From GCA-2401155 sp045047085 (GTDB lineage: Bacteria > Pseudomonadota > Alphaproteobacteria > Rhizobiales > Rhizobiaceae): a stretch of 32,728 nt of DNA. A model generated the notes under the pieces. It made no database searches and was not told the DNA's origin. It saw only the letters and a program-made list of their open reading frames with translations. Positions 15,967 through 24,186 of this stretch are shown here, piece by piece; position 1 is the first letter of the stretch, and each line of letters starts with the position of its first letter. Made by a program: the position numbers and the translations under genes. The stretch is taken from positions 1-32,728 of the forward strand of contig JASFYT010000112.1 in the NCBI GenBank assembly GCA_045047085.1. The letters are read 5' to 3'.

Positions 15967-16916
15967 GCCCTGAGGCTTTTCACAGCAAGAATGGTGAGCA
16001 ACCGGCTGAAAGTGTGCAATCAGCGCGGCGTCGGCTTGTGCTTCCGCGTGTTCTGCGCAAACCGTTGCGAATGATGTCTCACATCGGCGAGGAAGGTTTT
16101 TCCGTACCTCGCTTCTTGTGGATTGGCGTCGGGATAATCGTTGCTGCGATCAGCGGCTTTTTTGGCTGGACGAGCAGTTCTCCGATCCGCATTGCAGACG
16201 TTACATCGGGTGCGGGATTTGTCATCAAGCACATCAATATGCATGGTGCTACCCACGTCCAATTGAGCGATATTCGCAAGCAATTGGGTGGTGATTTAAA
16301 TATTCCTTTGATGGATCTTAACGCGCGCGCGGCACGCGAGGCGATTACCGAAATTTCCTGGGTGAAAGAAAGCAAGGTTTCAAAAATCTACCCTGATACG
16401 CTCGCCATTGATATCGTGGAGCATGTCCCGTTTGCCATTTGGCAAATTGACGGCAAGGTCAAACTTGTTTCAGGCGACGGTACGGTTTTGAGCGATCTGG
16501 CTGAACTGACAGCACATCCTGAATATACGCGTTTGCCGTATATCGTTGGGCGTGGTGCTAATGTTGCAGCGCAAGAATTTTTTAAAATCATTGGCGATTA
16601 TCCTTCACTTAGCGCCCTATCAATCGCTTATGTGAGGGTGGCGGACCGGCGTTGGGATCTGACCATGGCTGGCGGCATAAAAGTGATGTTGCCTGAAAAC
16701 GGTACTGCAGATGCCCTTGATGCGCTTTACCAATTGCAAGGCGAACGGGACATTCTTGCCCGCGACCTTGAAGTAGTAGATATGCGTTTGCCCGATCGGT
16801 TTACTATTCGACTTTCCCAGCAGAGTTCAAACGAGCGCAAGCTGGTACATGATGAACAATTGCAAACAATGAAAAAGGCGCTGCATAAAGCGCGCTATGG
16901 GGGGGGGAAGATATGA
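15954..16916 (+). CDS. ftsQ: Cell division protein FtsQ
   Basis: FtsQ is a bitopic divisome scaffold that binds FtsL and FtsB in the periplasm. From this start the 320-residue product has a basic cytoplasmic N-terminus, one membrane helix (about 54-72), a POTRA domain with 'VIKHINMHGATHV' and 'DLNIPLMDLNARAA', and an FtsQ-type beta domain. I prefer TTG at 15954 because GGAGG lies exactly seven bases upstream; an in-frame ATG at 15933 gives seven more residues with no Shine-Dalgarno. The gene overlaps ddl by 13 or 34 bp. A run of nine G bases (16899-16907) encodes the Gly-Gly-Gly just before the last two residues and also supplies the ftsA ribosome binding site. The stop overlaps the ftsA start by ATGA. 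Confidence 0.92.
   Translation: MQSLGPEAFHSKNGEQPAESVQSARRRLVLPRVLRKPLRMMSHIGEEGFSVPRFLWIGVGIIVAAISGFFGWTSSSPIRIADVTSGAGFVIKHINMHGATHVQLSDIRKQLGGDLNIPLMDLNARAAREAITEISWVKESKVSKIYPDTLAIDIVEHVPFAIWQIDGKVKLVSGDGTVLSDLAELTAHPEYTRLPYIVGRGANVAAQEFFKIIGDYPSLSALSIAYVRVADRRWDLTMAGGIKVMLPENGTADALDALYQLQGERDILARDLEVVDMRLPDRFTIRLSQQSSNERKLVHDEQLQTMKKALHKARYGGGKI
16899..16907 (+). repeat. G9 homopolymer at the ftsQ-ftsA junction
   Basis: Nine consecutive G bases encode the last three glycines of FtsQ and lie six to fourteen bases upstream of the ftsA ATG, where they act as an over-strong purine Shine-Dalgarno. Runs of this length are prone to replication or transcription slippage. One inserted G would read through into ftsA in frame; one lost G would give a short out-of-frame tail that stops after twelve codons from the tract. 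Confidence 0.7.
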
Positions 16917-18244
16917 GTCTGCTTTCCCGTGATGGGTTTTTGCCGCGCATGAAGTCTTTGCCGAGCAAACGTTCGGTTGTTGTAAGCGTACTTGATATTG
17001 GCACATCGAAAATTTGTTGTCTGATTGCAAGGCTTGATCCTCGTGAAGATGGTCTGGTTTTGGCCGGGCGCAGTCATACGATCGAAATTCTGGGTATTGG
17101 CCACCAACGCTCTCGTGGTATTAAAAGCGGCGTTATTGTTGATCTTGATGCAGCTGAACAAGCGATCCGTCATGCTGTTGATGGGGCCGAACGCATGGCT
17201 GGCATTATGGTCGAATCTCTGATTATGAACGTATCCTCTGGTCGCCTCATCAGTGAGGCTTTCTCGGCTGATATTTCGCTCGATGGTTATGCGGTTGAAG
17301 ATAAAGACATTGCGCAGGTTTTGCGGGTTGGAGCCGAACATGCTTTGGCGCCTGATCGCTCAGTGGTTCATTCGCTTCCTATCGGCTATTCGCTGGATGG
17401 TGATCACGGTATTATTCAGCCGCGTGGCATGATGGGTGATCGTCTTGGCGTCAATATGCATGTGGTCACGGCTGAAAACGCTCCATTACGCAATCTCGAA
17501 CTTTGCATCAACCGTGCGCATTTGTCGGTTGAAGCGATGGTGGCGACACCTTATGCAGCGGGTCTGGCAGCTTTGGTTGAAGATGAGGCCCAGATGGGTT
17601 GTGCCTGCATCGATATTGGCGGCGGCACCACAACGTTATCAATCTTTATGGATGGTCGCTTCGTCTTTGCCGATGCAATTGGAATTGGTGGCAATCATGT
17701 GACGATGGATCTGGCACGCGGCCTTTCCACACGCCTTGATGATGCGGAAAAACTGAAAGTTCTCCACGGCTCTGTGCTGAATGGTACAGAAGATGCCAAT
17801 GCGATGGTGTCCATCCCTCAGGTGGCTGAAGACGATCAGGATATTCCAACTCAGGTGCCTCTCAGTCATTTGAACCGGATTATTCGTCCACGGGTTGAAG
17901 AAACGCTGGAAATGATTCGTGACCGATTGGCCAAATCTGGCTTTGCAGATGCGGTAGGAAAACGGCTTGTACTAACGGGCGGCGGTAGCCAGCTTAATGG
18001 GCTTGGTGAAGTGGCGCGGCGGGTTTTGTCGCGCAACGTGCGGTTAGGACGACCACTGGGTATTTCCGGCATGCCCCCCGCAGCAAAGGGACCAGCATTT
18101 TCGACGGCTGTTGGATTGTTGATCTACCCGCAAATTGCACAATATGAGAATTATTCCGGTCATCGGAGCAGATCAAAAAGCTCGATGAGCGCACAGAGTG
18201 GCCCATTTTCACGTTTTGGAAATTGGCTAAAAGAGAGTTTTTAA
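16913..18244 (+). CDS. ftsA: Cell division actin homologue FtsA
   Basis: FtsA tethers FtsZ filaments to the inner membrane and signals to FtsQLB/FtsWI. The 443-residue protein is an actin-fold ATPase: phosphate-1 'VLDIGTSKICC' (26-36), phosphate-2 'CIDIGGGTTTLSIF' in the middle, and the adenosine motif 'LTGGGSQLNGLGEV' near 350. The last residues 'FSRFGNWLKESF' form a plausible amphipathic membrane-targeting helix, as in other FtsA proteins. The start overlaps ftsQ by ATGA and uses the G-rich tract as its ribosome binding site. ftsZ begins 72 bp downstream. Confidence 0.97.
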   Translation: MSLLSRDGFLPRMKSLPSKRSVVVSVLDIGTSKICCLIARLDPREDGLVLAGRSHTIEILGIGHQRSRGIKSGVIVDLDAAEQAIRHAVDGAERMAGIMVESLIMNVSSGRLISEAFSADISLDGYAVEDKDIAQVLRVGAEHALAPDRSVVHSLPIGYSLDGDHGIIQPRGMMGDRLGVNMHVVTAENAPLRNLELCINRAHLSVEAMVATPYAAGLAALVEDEAQMGCACIDIGGGTTTLSIFMDGRFVFADAIGIGGNHVTMDLARGLSTRLDDAEKLKVLHGSVLNGTEDANAMVSIPQVAEDDQDIPTQVPLSHLNRIIRPRVEETLEMIRDRLAKSGFADAVGKRLVLTGGGSQLNGLGEVARRVLSRNVRLGRPLGISGMPPAAKGPAFSTAVGLLIYPQIAQYENYSGHRSRSKSSMSAQSGPFSRFGNWLKESF

Positions 18245-18316
18245 TTACGGCGGCAACGCAAACTATACGGTTCTAAGGTGGGTGCTTCCCATCGGACCCC
18301 AACTGGAGACGAAACT

Positions 18317-20119
18317 ATGACAATCAATTTGAAAAAGCCTGATATCACAGAGCTGAAACCAAAAATTACCGTCTTTGGCGTTGGTGGCGGCGGCGGCAAC
18401 GCTGTTAATAATATGATCAATGGCGGTTTGGAAGAAGTTGAATTTGTTGTCGCAAATACGGATGCACAGGCGCTGAGCATGTCATCTGCTGAAAAGGTCA
18501 TTCAGTTAGGTGTGGATGTAACCGAGGGCTTAGGCGCTGGATCTCAACCCGATGTTGGTCGCGCAGCCGCCGAAGAATGCATTGACGAGATTGCCGACTA
18601 CCTCACAGGAACCCATATGGCGTTCGTCACTGCAGGTATGGGTGGGGGAACCGGAACGGGTGCTGCTCCTGTTGTTGCGAGAGCTGCTCGCGAAATGGGC
18701 GTACTGACCGTTGGTGTTGTTACCAAACCATTTCATTTTGAAGGTGCGCGCCGTATGAAGACTGCGGAAGCCGGTATTCAGGAATTGCAGGACAATGTGG
18801 ATACATTGATTGTCATTCCAAACCAGAACCTGTTTCGCATAGCCAATGAGAAAACCGGCTTTGCCGATGCTTTTGGCATGGCTGACCAAGTGCTATATTC
18901 CGGTGTTGCATGCATCACCGACCTGATGGTCAAAGAAGGCCTGATCAATCTTGATTTTGCTGATGTTCGCTCCGTAATGCGAGAAATGGGCAAAGCCATG
19001 ATGGGCACAGGCGAAGCAAGTGGCGAAGGCCGGGCAATGGCTGCCGCGGAAGCTGCAATCTCAAACCCGTTGCTTGACGAGACCTCCATGCGCGGCGCGC
19101 AGGGCTTGTTGATTTCCATTACCGGTGGTCGTGATTTGACCCTGTTTGAGGTGGATGAAGCCGCAACCCGTATTCGTGAGGAAATCGACGAAGAAGCCAA
19201 CATCATTCTGGGTGCTACCTTTGATGAAAGCCTTGAAGGTGTGGTTCGTGTATCTGTTGTTGCTACCGGTATCGACAAAGGAGTGGCTGCTAGTGCACTT
19301 TCTTCTGCTACCCAATCCATGGATGCAATTGGCATGCGCCAGAAAATTCAAACGCCGATTGGTCAATCATCAATGGCTCCCATGGCATCAACGGTTTCTG
19401 CAAAGCCAGTCAACCCATTGAGTATGACAAAGGCTATTCCTACAACACCGGTCGCAGCACCTGTTGGAACGCCGAGAACCATGTTGGAAAAGGAAGGCAT
19501 GGTGGAAAAAGAAGGAGTGAAGCTTGAGCCTTTCAAACCAACCATCGGGCTTTTCAATGACCCAATTGTTGATGATGAGTTTGGTGCGGCCCTTGAAAGC
19601 GAACTAATGCCGCTTGCAAATGAGTTTGTGCCAACTACTGCAGAGGACCCCGGTAAAGTGTTCCAAACTCCAAAAATTCCGGAAGTGAAGGACTTTCCAC
19701 CAATCGCACAGGCTGAAATGAAGGCTGAAAGTGTGATGGAAAAGAAAGGTGATCCAATCAACCATGCTGATGATCGCGGCCCGATGGGACTGTTGAGAAA
19801 ACTGAAACAGGGTTTTGGTGTTAGTGAGCAGGCAAAACCTGCACCAGAAGTGACACCGGATGCTGTGCCTATGGCAAGTGAAATTCCTCCGGCTTCTCAT
19901 CTGAGTACACCTGTAGCACCCAGCAGGGCTGTGATGGATGAACCAAAGCCGGTTGCACCGGTGGCACCTGCTGTTCCCCAATCGCGAGTGGATGATAATC
20001 CATACGCGCCACGTACTGGCCAGCTCGATGCCAATGGGCGAACGATTCCCAGTGATCGATTGGTTTCTGAGGATGATCAGTTGGATATTCCTGCCTTTTT
20101 GCGCCGTCAAACCAATTAG
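18317..20119 (+). CDS. ftsZ: Cell division GTPase FtsZ
   Basis: FtsZ is the tubulin homologue that forms the cytokinetic ring. The 600-residue protein has the nucleotide-binding 'GVGGGGGNAV' (21-30), the tubulin signature GGGTGTG (109-115) and the T7 synergy loop 'NLDFADV' (211-217) that completes GTP hydrolysis at subunit contacts. The globular part ends near 320, followed by an alphaproteobacterial-type linker of about 265 residues rich in Pro, Ala, Val and Lys. The C-terminal peptide LDIPAFLRRQ (589-598) binds FtsA and other partners. The linker contains a conserved-looking basic patch, 'GLLRKLKQGFG' (491-501). GGAG lies eight bases before the ATG; an upstream GTG-type extension is unnecessary. 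Confidence 0.98.
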   Translation: MTINLKKPDITELKPKITVFGVGGGGGNAVNNMINGGLEEVEFVVANTDAQALSMSSAEKVIQLGVDVTEGLGAGSQPDVGRAAAEECIDEIADYLTGTHMAFVTAGMGGGTGTGAAPVVARAAREMGVLTVGVVTKPFHFEGARRMKTAEAGIQELQDNVDTLIVIPNQNLFRIANEKTGFADAFGMADQVLYSGVACITDLMVKEGLINLDFADVRSVMREMGKAMMGTGEASGEGRAMAAAEAAISNPLLDETSMRGAQGLLISITGGRDLTLFEVDEAATRIREEIDEEANIILGATFDESLEGVVRVSVVATGIDKGVAASALSSATQSMDAIGMRQKIQTPIGQSSMAPMASTVSAKPVNPLSMTKAIPTTPVAAPVGTPRTMLEKEGMVEKEGVKLEPFKPTIGLFNDPIVDDEFGAALESELMPLANEFVPTTAEDPGKVFQTPKIPEVKDFPPIAQAEMKAESVMEKKGDPINHADDRGPMGLLRKLKQGFGVSEQAKPAPEVTPDAVPMASEIPPASHLSTPVAPSRAVMDEPKPVAPVAPAVPQSRVDDNPYAPRTGQLDANGRTIPSDRLVSEDDQLDIPAFLRRQTN

Positions 20120-20143
20120 TTAGTGTACAAAAATTGAAATGTG

Positions 20144-20177
20144 ACCCCTTTGTTGCAAACCTAACAAAGGGGTTTTT
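20144..20177 (+). terminator. Strong intrinsic terminator after ftsZ
   Basis: ACCCCTTTGTT (20144-20154) pairs perfectly with AACAAAGGGGT (20163-20173) over eleven base pairs with an eight-base loop, and the T tract 20173-20177 follows. It starts 25 bp past the ftsZ stop and should end transcripts of the ddl-ftsZ unit, separating it from lpxC. Confidence 0.93.
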
Positions 20178-20257
20178 AGGTTTAACCTGTTGAAAACAAA
20201 GCTATAAAAGACGTTATTTCCCCGAAAGGTTGGTAACATATGGTAAGAAAGCGTGAT

Positions 20258-20286
20258 TTGGTCATTAAGCTTCGATTAATTATGTT
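20258..20286 (+). promoter_or_regulatory. CtrA-type site within a possible lpxC promoter
   Basis: TTAA (20265-20268), seven bases, then TTAA (20276-20279) matches the full CtrA consensus TTAA-N7-TTAA. The trailing base is T rather than the favoured C. It sits between a weak -35 (TTGGTC, 20258-20263) and a weak -10 (TATGTT, 20281-20286) spaced 17 bp apart, about 90 bp upstream of the lpxC ATG. The motif is certain; binding by CtrA and promoter activity are inferred. Confidence 0.5.
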
Positions 20287-20371
20287 CGGGGCACAATAAG
20301 TAACAGACCAAAACAGGTTTCGGGTTCTTATGTTGAGAGTGTTTGTACCGGACGGATTGGCGGGGTGACTA

Positions 20372-21328
20372 ATGGGGATTGATGTACTGGGACACCAGAC
20401 TACGATTAGCGAAAAACTAGAGTTTAACGGCGTTGGGGTCCATTCGGGCCAGGCTGTTTCGATGACTTTGCTTCCTGCTGATGCCGATACAGGCATAATT
20501 TTTAGCGTAGTAGAAGCGGATAGCGGGCAGGCGACAGATTTGCCAGCGACGCTGCGTCAGGTTGGCGCTACTGATCTTTGCACCGTATTAGGAAATCTTT
20601 CAGGCATTCATGTGGCGACGATTGAACATCTTATGGCTGCTCTGCGCGCACTGAATGTTGATAACGTGATTGTTGAATTGGATGGCATGGAAGTGCCCGT
20701 TATGGACGGAAGCTCCGAAGTTTTCGTCGATGCTATCTTGAATTGCGGTTTGACATCTTTGACAGCTACGCGCTGCTATATTCGGGTTAACAAACCTGTA
20801 CGGGTTGATATGGGTGCATCATGGGGTGAGTTTATCCCTTATGAAGGTTCGCGCTTTGAAGTTGAGATCGATTTTGACAGCGAAATCATCGGGCGGCAGA
20901 AATTTGCTTCCGATATGAATGCTGATATCTTTACTAAGGAATTGAGCAGGGCCAGAACTTTTGGCTTTATGAAAGACGTGGAACGGCTGTGGGCAGCTGG
21001 TTTTGCGCTTGGTTCTTCGTTGGAAAATTCTGTTGCAATCGGGGATGATAACAAGATTATCAACCCTGAAGGACTGCGATACACTGACGAGTTTGTTCGT
21101 CATAAGGCATTAGATGCTGTTGGCGATCTGGCTTTGGCTGGTGCTCCGATTATTGGTTGCTTCCGTTCTTATCGTGGTGGTCATAAATTGAATGCGCTAA
21201 CTCTTGAGGCTTTATTGTCTGATAAGGATGCATTCGATTATGTGGAATCTTCACGTCCTCGATCCAATGTTGGCCATGGCGATTTGGTTGCAGTGAGCGC
21301 ACCAGCCTATGCGGCAGTATTCATTTAA
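20372..21328 (+). CDS. lpxC: UDP-3-O-acyl-GlcNAc deacetylase LpxC
   Basis: LpxC performs the committed, zinc-dependent deacetylation of lipid A biosynthesis in the cytoplasm. The 318-residue protein has the zinc ligands H86 (in TIEHLMAAL), H244 and D248 (in FVRHKALDAVGD), the catalytic-region H271 (in YRGGHKLN) and E85 beside H86, plus the conserved 'ELDGMEVPVMDGSS' (102-115). The C-terminus is slightly longer than the minimal catalytic core, as is common. It follows the ftsZ terminator, so it probably has its own promoter, where a CtrA-type site is found. Confidence 0.97.
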   Translation: MGIDVLGHQTTISEKLEFNGVGVHSGQAVSMTLLPADADTGIIFSVVEADSGQATDLPATLRQVGATDLCTVLGNLSGIHVATIEHLMAALRALNVDNVIVELDGMEVPVMDGSSEVFVDAILNCGLTSLTATRCYIRVNKPVRVDMGASWGEFIPYEGSRFEVEIDFDSEIIGRQKFASDMNADIFTKELSRARTFGFMKDVERLWAAGFALGSSLENSVAIGDDNKIINPEGLRYTDEFVRHKALDAVGDLALAGAPIIGCFRSYRGGHKLNALTLEALLSDKDAFDYVESSRPRSNVGHGDLVAVSAPAYAAVFI

Positions 21329-21477
21329 GGCGTATTGTCCTATTAAAATCTGTTGATTTCTGTGCGAATCCTATGCGGCATTTTGCTGTAATAGGGGCAG
21401 ATACCAGCTTTTGCCACAATGTTGCAGCAATCAAGAACCATAAGCATAATTGATTTTTATTGAGTTTGGCGACTGGC

Positions 21478-21525
21478 TGGTCTAATTTGATATGGCTGGC
21501 CTAATCGCTGCCGAAATGGCCGAAT
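21478..21525 (+). repeat. Three TGGYCKAAT repeats upstream of bamD
   Basis: TGGTCTAAT (21478-21486), TGGCCTAAT (21497-21505) and TGGCCGAAT (21517-21525) recur with start-to-start spacing of 19 and 20 bp, close to two helical turns. The first two copies belong to a 13-bp direct repeat (21474-21486 and 21493-21505) with one mismatch. They lie 22-70 bp upstream of the bamD start and could be regulator sites on one face of the DNA. I know of no named regulator with this motif. Confidence 0.5.
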
Positions 21526-21546
21526 GGGCGTTAAGTAGAGTTTGAT

Positions 21547-22428
21547 ATGTTTTGCAGGCAGGAAATGATCACAATATTTCGCGTAAATAAAAAACATGCC
21601 AAGGGCCGGGTAATCACCGGGCTTGTGGTCACCTGCGCTTTGATGCTTGCATCTTGCAGCACATCGGAAGTCACTAGTAGTGATTTCGTTGATGATATCC
21701 AGCCAGCTGACGTGCTTTATAATCAGGCACTGGCAAATATGGATGCTGGCGATTTGAAGGAAGCCTCAAAAAGGCTAACCGAGCTGGACCAGCAGCATCC
21801 GTATTCAGAGTATTCTCGCAAATCATTGATTTTGTCGACTTTTATTAATTACCGTCAGGGAAAGTATTCCGATGCGATTGGCACTGGAAAGCGGTTCATC
21901 CAGCTCTATCCCGGGCATAAGGATACTGCTTATGCACAATATCTGATTGGTATGTCCTATTTCCGCAGAATGCCTCACATCACCCGGGATCAGACTGTTA
22001 CCGGCAATGCCTATAACGCGATGAATACAGTGGTGCAGAATTATCCCGATAGCGAATATGCGGAAGATGCAAAGACCAAGATGCGCGTTACGCTTGATCA
22101 GCTAGCTGGCAAGCAAATGTTGGTGGGGCGCTATTATCAGGAACGCCGGGAATTTTTGGGCGCGATAAACCGCTTCCGTAAAGTGGTTGAGAGCATGCAG
22201 ACCACACGCCATGTGGAAGAGGCACTGGCACGTTTGACCGAATGCTATTATTCGCTCGGTCTTGCTGGTGAAGCGCAAACGGCAGCGGCGATTCTCGGGC
22301 ATAATTTCCCAGAAAGCCAATGGTATAAAGACAGCTATGCCCTGCTACAAAAAGGCGGGCTGGAGCCGCAGGAAAATAAAGGCTCATGGCTTTCAAAAGC
22401 TGGCCGAAAAATCAAGAAAACATCTTAG
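21547..22428 (+). CDS. bamD: Outer membrane assembly lipoprotein BamD
   Basis: BamD is an essential lipoprotein of the BAM complex that inserts beta-barrel proteins into the outer membrane. The 293-residue product has a basic N-terminus, a hydrophobic stretch and a lipobox LASC with the lipidated cysteine at residue 37. The remainder is a TPR array: 'ADVLYNQALANMDAGDLKEA', 'YRQGKYSDAIGTGKRFIQLYP', 'AYAQYLIGMSYF' and 'YYQERREFLGAINRFRKV' are recognisable helices. A second ATG at 21565 ('MITIF') would shorten the signal peptide by six residues and follows an AGGCAGG that is very close. recN starts 12 bp after the stop. Confidence 0.94.
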   Translation: MFCRQEMITIFRVNKKHAKGRVITGLVVTCALMLASCSTSEVTSSDFVDDIQPADVLYNQALANMDAGDLKEASKRLTELDQQHPYSEYSRKSLILSTFINYRQGKYSDAIGTGKRFIQLYPGHKDTAYAQYLIGMSYFRRMPHITRDQTVTGNAYNAMNTVVQNYPDSEYAEDAKTKMRVTLDQLAGKQMLVGRYYQERREFLGAINRFRKVVESMQTTRHVEEALARLTECYYSLGLAGEAQTAAAILGHNFPESQWYKDSYALLQKGGLEPQENKGSWLSKAGRKIKKTS

Positions 22429-22440
22429 GTCAAAACCCGT

Positions 22441-24117
22441 ATGCTATCGCAGCTCTCAATTCGTAATATTGTTTTGATTGAGCGTCTGGATTTGGAATTC
22501 ATTGACGGTTTATCGGTGTTAACTGGTGAGACTGGGGCTGGGAAATCCATATTACTGGATGGTTTGTCTTTGGCACTTGGAGCGCGCGGTGACGGCGGTC
22601 TTGTGAGAAATGGCGAAGAGCAAGGCAGTATCACTGCGGTATTCGAGCTTTCTCAATCCCACCCAGCCCGAGAGTTCTGCCGTGAAAACGATCTTCCGGA
22701 CGAGGATAGTCTTATCCTTCGAAGGATGCAGGCAGGCGATGGGCGGACACGTGCATTTATCAATGATACTGCTGTGTCGGCCAAACTACTTCGGCAGTTG
22801 GGGAAGATGTTGGTCGAAATACATGGCCAGCATGATGATCGCGCCATGCTGGAGCCTTCGACCCACAGGCTGGTGATTGATGCCTTTGGCGGGTTGGAGC
22901 AAAAGGCAGAATTGGTTTCAAAATCATGGAAGGGCTGGCGTAAGGTTCTTCATGAACTTGATGTTTTTCAGGCAAAAATCGAAGCAGCCCAACGCGAAGG
23001 AGATTATCTGCGCTCCTCATGTGCTGAACTTGAAAAACTGGCTCCTGAACCGGGCGAAGAGACAAAACTAGATGAATACCGCCGGAGCATGATGGGGATA
23101 GAACAGATCACTACTGATTTGTCGGAAGCTCATGATATTTTATCGGGTAGGGCTTCGCCTATACCAACGCTTTCCAGCCTGACGCGTCGTTTGGTGCAAA
23201 AGCAGGAGCAGGTGCCGGGGTTGCTTGATGAAACAGTTGAAGCACTGGATCAGGCGCTGAATGCGCTATATTCGGCGCAAGACAGTCTGGCAGTTGCTCG
23301 CCGTGACAGTGAGTTTGACCCGGCCGAACTGGAGCATGTGGAGGAACGTCTCTTTGCTCTTCGGGCAGCATCGCGAAAATATTCCGTGGCGGTTGAAAAC
23401 CTGCCTGATCTTGCCGTCAAAATGCGCGAAGATCTTGCTGATCTTGATGCGGGGGAAGAAAAAGTTGATGCGCTTTTGGCGAAGTGTAGGGAGTTGGAGC
23501 AGAAATATTTCAAACTTGCAGAAGAATTGAGCAAGAAGCGCAAAATAGCCGGGGAGCAGCTTTGCAAGCGAGTGATGGAAGAATTCCCATCGTTGAAACT
23601 TGAAGCGGCCGAATTCATTGTGGAGCAAAATTCATCCCGGGATGTTGCCGGTTCCAGCGGTATAGATGATCTCGAATTTTGGGTACGAACCAATCCCGGC
23701 ACAAAGGCCGGCCCGATTGCTAAAGTCGCATCGGGTGGCGAGCTATCGCGCTTTTTACTATCTCTGAAGGTGGCGATTTTTGATAAGGGCACTGTGCCGA
23801 CACTGGTTTTTGACGAAATTGATACGGGTGTTGGTGGTGCTGTGGCAGATGCAATAGGTCAAAGGCTTGCCCGCCTTTCCAGCGGCGTACAGGTGTTGTC
23901 CGTCACCCATGCTCCGCAAGTGGCTGCGCGCGCAGATCATCATTTTTTGATCTCGAAACAGTCGGACAAAAAAGCCGGCCATGTAACCACGTCGGTTGAA
24001 CCGATTTTGGATGATATTCGGGAGGAAGAAATCGCCCGTATGCTATCAGGTGCATCCATCTCCGACGAAGCAAGAGCGGCGGCAAATCAACTTTTGGCCC
24101 AGAATATAAACAATTAA
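22441..24117 (+). CDS. recN: DNA repair ATPase RecN
   Basis: RecN is an SMC-like protein that helps repair DNA double-strand breaks by recombination. The 558-residue protein starts with 'MLSQLSIRNIVLIERLDLEF', typical for the family, and has Walker A GETGAGKS (29-36). A central region rich in charged heptads (about 160-400) forms the coiled coil. The C-terminal half carries the ABC signature 'VASGGELSRFLLSLK', Walker B 'LVFDEIDTGVGG' and the histidine switch region 'SVTHAPQVAARADHH'. It directly follows bamD with weak ribosome binding (TTAGGTC) and may be co-transcribed with it. Confidence 0.96.
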   Translation: MLSQLSIRNIVLIERLDLEFIDGLSVLTGETGAGKSILLDGLSLALGARGDGGLVRNGEEQGSITAVFELSQSHPAREFCRENDLPDEDSLILRRMQAGDGRTRAFINDTAVSAKLLRQLGKMLVEIHGQHDDRAMLEPSTHRLVIDAFGGLEQKAELVSKSWKGWRKVLHELDVFQAKIEAAQREGDYLRSSCAELEKLAPEPGEETKLDEYRRSMMGIEQITTDLSEAHDILSGRASPIPTLSSLTRRLVQKQEQVPGLLDETVEALDQALNALYSAQDSLAVARRDSEFDPAELEHVEERLFALRAASRKYSVAVENLPDLAVKMREDLADLDAGEEKVDALLAKCRELEQKYFKLAEELSKKRKIAGEQLCKRVMEEFPSLKLEAAEFIVEQNSSRDVAGSSGIDDLEFWVRTNPGTKAGPIAKVASGGELSRFLLSLKVAIFDKGTVPTLVFDEIDTGVGGAVADAIGQRLARLSSGVQVLSVTHAPQVAARADHHFLISKQSDKKAGHVTTSVEPILDDIREEEIARMLSGASISDEARAAANQLLAQNINN

Positions 24118-24186
24118 ACAAATATAGCTTGGATTATTTTTATTTGGTTGTTATCTATGGAGTATTACTACTTTAGGGGGCGGTTT

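Noticed and set aside
18263..18286. CTATAC and a TGGG/CCCA hairpin before ftsZ as a dedicated ftsZ promoter
   Set aside because: No acceptable -35 element lies at the right distance, and the hairpin stem is only four pairs.
19363..20110. Long minus-strand open frames opposite ftsZ and other genes
   Set aside because: They are shadows of well-supported plus-strand genes and show no recognisable domain or ribosome binding site.
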